NCBI RefSeq assembly: GCF_026241105.1
Contig: NZ_JAPFFT010000007.1
Coordinates: 1-64,000 of the forward strand
Origin: Arthrobacter rhizophilus
Lineage (GTDB): Bacteria > Actinomycetota > Actinomycetes > Actinomycetales > Micrococcaceae
Direction: 5' to 3'
Length of the DNA: 64,000 bases
In this document: positions 63,229 through 64,000 of the stretch, piece after piece
Layout of the letters: the number at the start of each line of letters is the position of its first letter
Numbering within the stretch: position 1 is the first letter of the stretch
Notes under the pieces: model-generated
Seen by the model: the letters and a program-made list of their open reading frames with translations, nothing else
What the model was told of the DNA's origin: nothing
The model's database searches: none
Translations under genes and position numbers: made by a program

Positions 63229-64000
63229 CTAGGCGCGGTCGAGGCGTGCCACACCGATCTTCGAGTCAGCCATGCCATAGAAGACGAACAGCTGATCGCC
63301 GATCTTCTCTATTGCGGTGGGGAAAACGACGTTGGGGACGATGCCCGAGATCTCGTCTTCCGTTTCAGGTGCCAGAAGCGGCTTGTCGCTGCGGGCGATC
63401 ACAATGGACGGATCGTCACTGTCGAGGATCATCGCGGCGGCCGTGTAGTTGACGTTCTGCTGGTGATCGAAGGCAGACTTTTCCATCGATCCGGTGACGC
63501 CGTGGTAGATCAGGAGCCAGCCCTCGTCGATGCGGATCGGTGCGGGTCCGCCGCCAATCTTGAGCTGTTCGAAGGGGAACTCGCTCAGGGCTACGAGCTT
63601 GTGCTTGCGCAGGTGAACGAGGTTGCGGATGTCCTTCTCGACGTCGGAAACTGCGACGTAGGAAATCCAGATACCCGGGCGGTTGTCATCGAGGCCGGCC
63701 GGCAGGTGCTCGCCCTCGCCCTCGCGGATCCAGCCGAGGTCCCACATGGGGCGGTGGAGCACAGCGTAGGAAGAGACGCCGTCGGGATCATTGATCGGTT
63801 CCGGGAAGAACACGGCGTCCTTGTTGGCGAATAGGTTCAGGTCCATGGACAAGTCGGCCTGGTACTCGAAATGGCAGGGCCCCAGGCGGTCCCACGTGCG
63901 CAGGTCTTCCGAGTGGGCGAAGGCGAGGCGGGGACCAAGCGGCCCGTAGGCAACATAGGTCATCAGGTGCCGGCCCAAAGACGGTACCCAAGTGATGCGG
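63229..64000 (-). CDS. GH130-family glycoside phosphorylase-like protein, 5' end outside window
   Basis: The C-terminal 256 residues are present; the frame stays open to the window edge (RITWVPSLGRHLMTYVAYGP at its left end). GGGPAPIRIDEGWLLIYHGV is the strong GH130 motif with the catalytic-site contacts, and SGIVPNVVFPTAIE follows. It probably acts on beta-mannosides or related glycosides. It lies 92 bp upstream of the secreted protein on the same strand. Confidence 0.82.
   Translation of the reverse strand, partial: RITWVPSLGRHLMTYVAYGPLGPRLAFAHSEDLRTWDRLGPCHFEYQADLSMDLNLFANKDAVFFPEPINDPDGVSSYAVLHRPMWDLGWIREGEGEHLPAGLDDNRPGIWISYVAVSDVEKDIRNLVHLRKHKLVALSEFPFEQLKIGGGPAPIRIDEGWLLIYHGVTGSMEKSAFDHQQNVNYTAAAMILDSDDPSIVIARSDKPLLAPETEDEISGIVPNVVFPTAIEKIGDQLFVFYGMADSKIGVARLDRA

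Overview
The window is high-GC DNA with dense genes, short intergenic gaps, many GTG/TTG starts and many ATGA-type overlaps. Gene content (allantoin/glyoxylate pathway in glx order, MctP/DUF3311, DUF6221, HutF, GH130 enzymes) points to an actinobacterium of the Micrococcaceae, most like Arthrobacter, Paenarthrobacter or Pseudarthrobacter. This is judged from protein sequence only; no database search was run.

Layout. (1) 0.3-8.5 kb: a TetR repressor and PLP aminotransferase diverge from an amino-acid ABC transporter, a ThDP-dependent decarboxylase-like enzyme and an M20 amidase. They look like one module for importing and degrading an amino-acid conjugate. (2) 8.7-16.3 kb: a BCP peroxiredoxin, then a minus-strand allantoin/glyoxylate operon (hyi, glxR, gcl, glycerate kinase, allB, winged-helix regulator). 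(3) 16.5-33.0 kb: an antimicrobial-peptide island, all on the plus strand. The first half encodes a circular bacteriocin of the AS-48 type with a SpoIIM/DUF95 protein, two small membrane proteins and two ABC systems. The second half is a daptide-type RiPP cluster: RRE protein, aminotransferase, Fe-ADH-family dehydrogenase, three precursors that all end in Thr, a methyltransferase, a YcaO protein, an M50 intramembrane protease with an RRE-like N-terminus, an ABC exporter and a small membrane protein. Each half starts with a run of CACCTAG boxes spaced 21-22 bp apart, and the last 13 nt of the two runs are identical, so the halves are probably co-regulated.

(4) 33-46.8 kb: a monocarboxylate symporter with DUF3311, a secreted YncE/phosphoesterase, a membrane molybdopterin oxidoreductase fusion, a HipBA toxin-antitoxin pair with three palindromes exactly 60 bp apart, a DUF6221 protein, an ammonium transporter, an amidotransferase, a small monooxygenase, a penicillin-binding-type serine hydrolase and a Pro-rich exported protein. 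(5) 47-53.3 kb: an M20 amidohydrolase coupled to hutF, an HpcH/HpaI aldolase, a histidine-kinase fragment, an alpha/beta hydrolase and an LLM flavoprotein. (6) 53.5-64 kb: a heterodimeric ABC exporter, a DUF559 nuclease-like gene between two 98-bp direct repeats, and a carbohydrate locus with a BadF-type kinase, two GH130-type enzymes (one cut by the window edge) and a secreted protein.

The most notable part is the bacteriocin/daptide island: two unrelated peptide classes under what looks like one operator code, with a YcaO enzyme not expected in a basic daptide pathway. Intergenic repeats (a 32-bp tandem unit, a REP-like hairpin, 98-bp direct repeats) are also worth following up.
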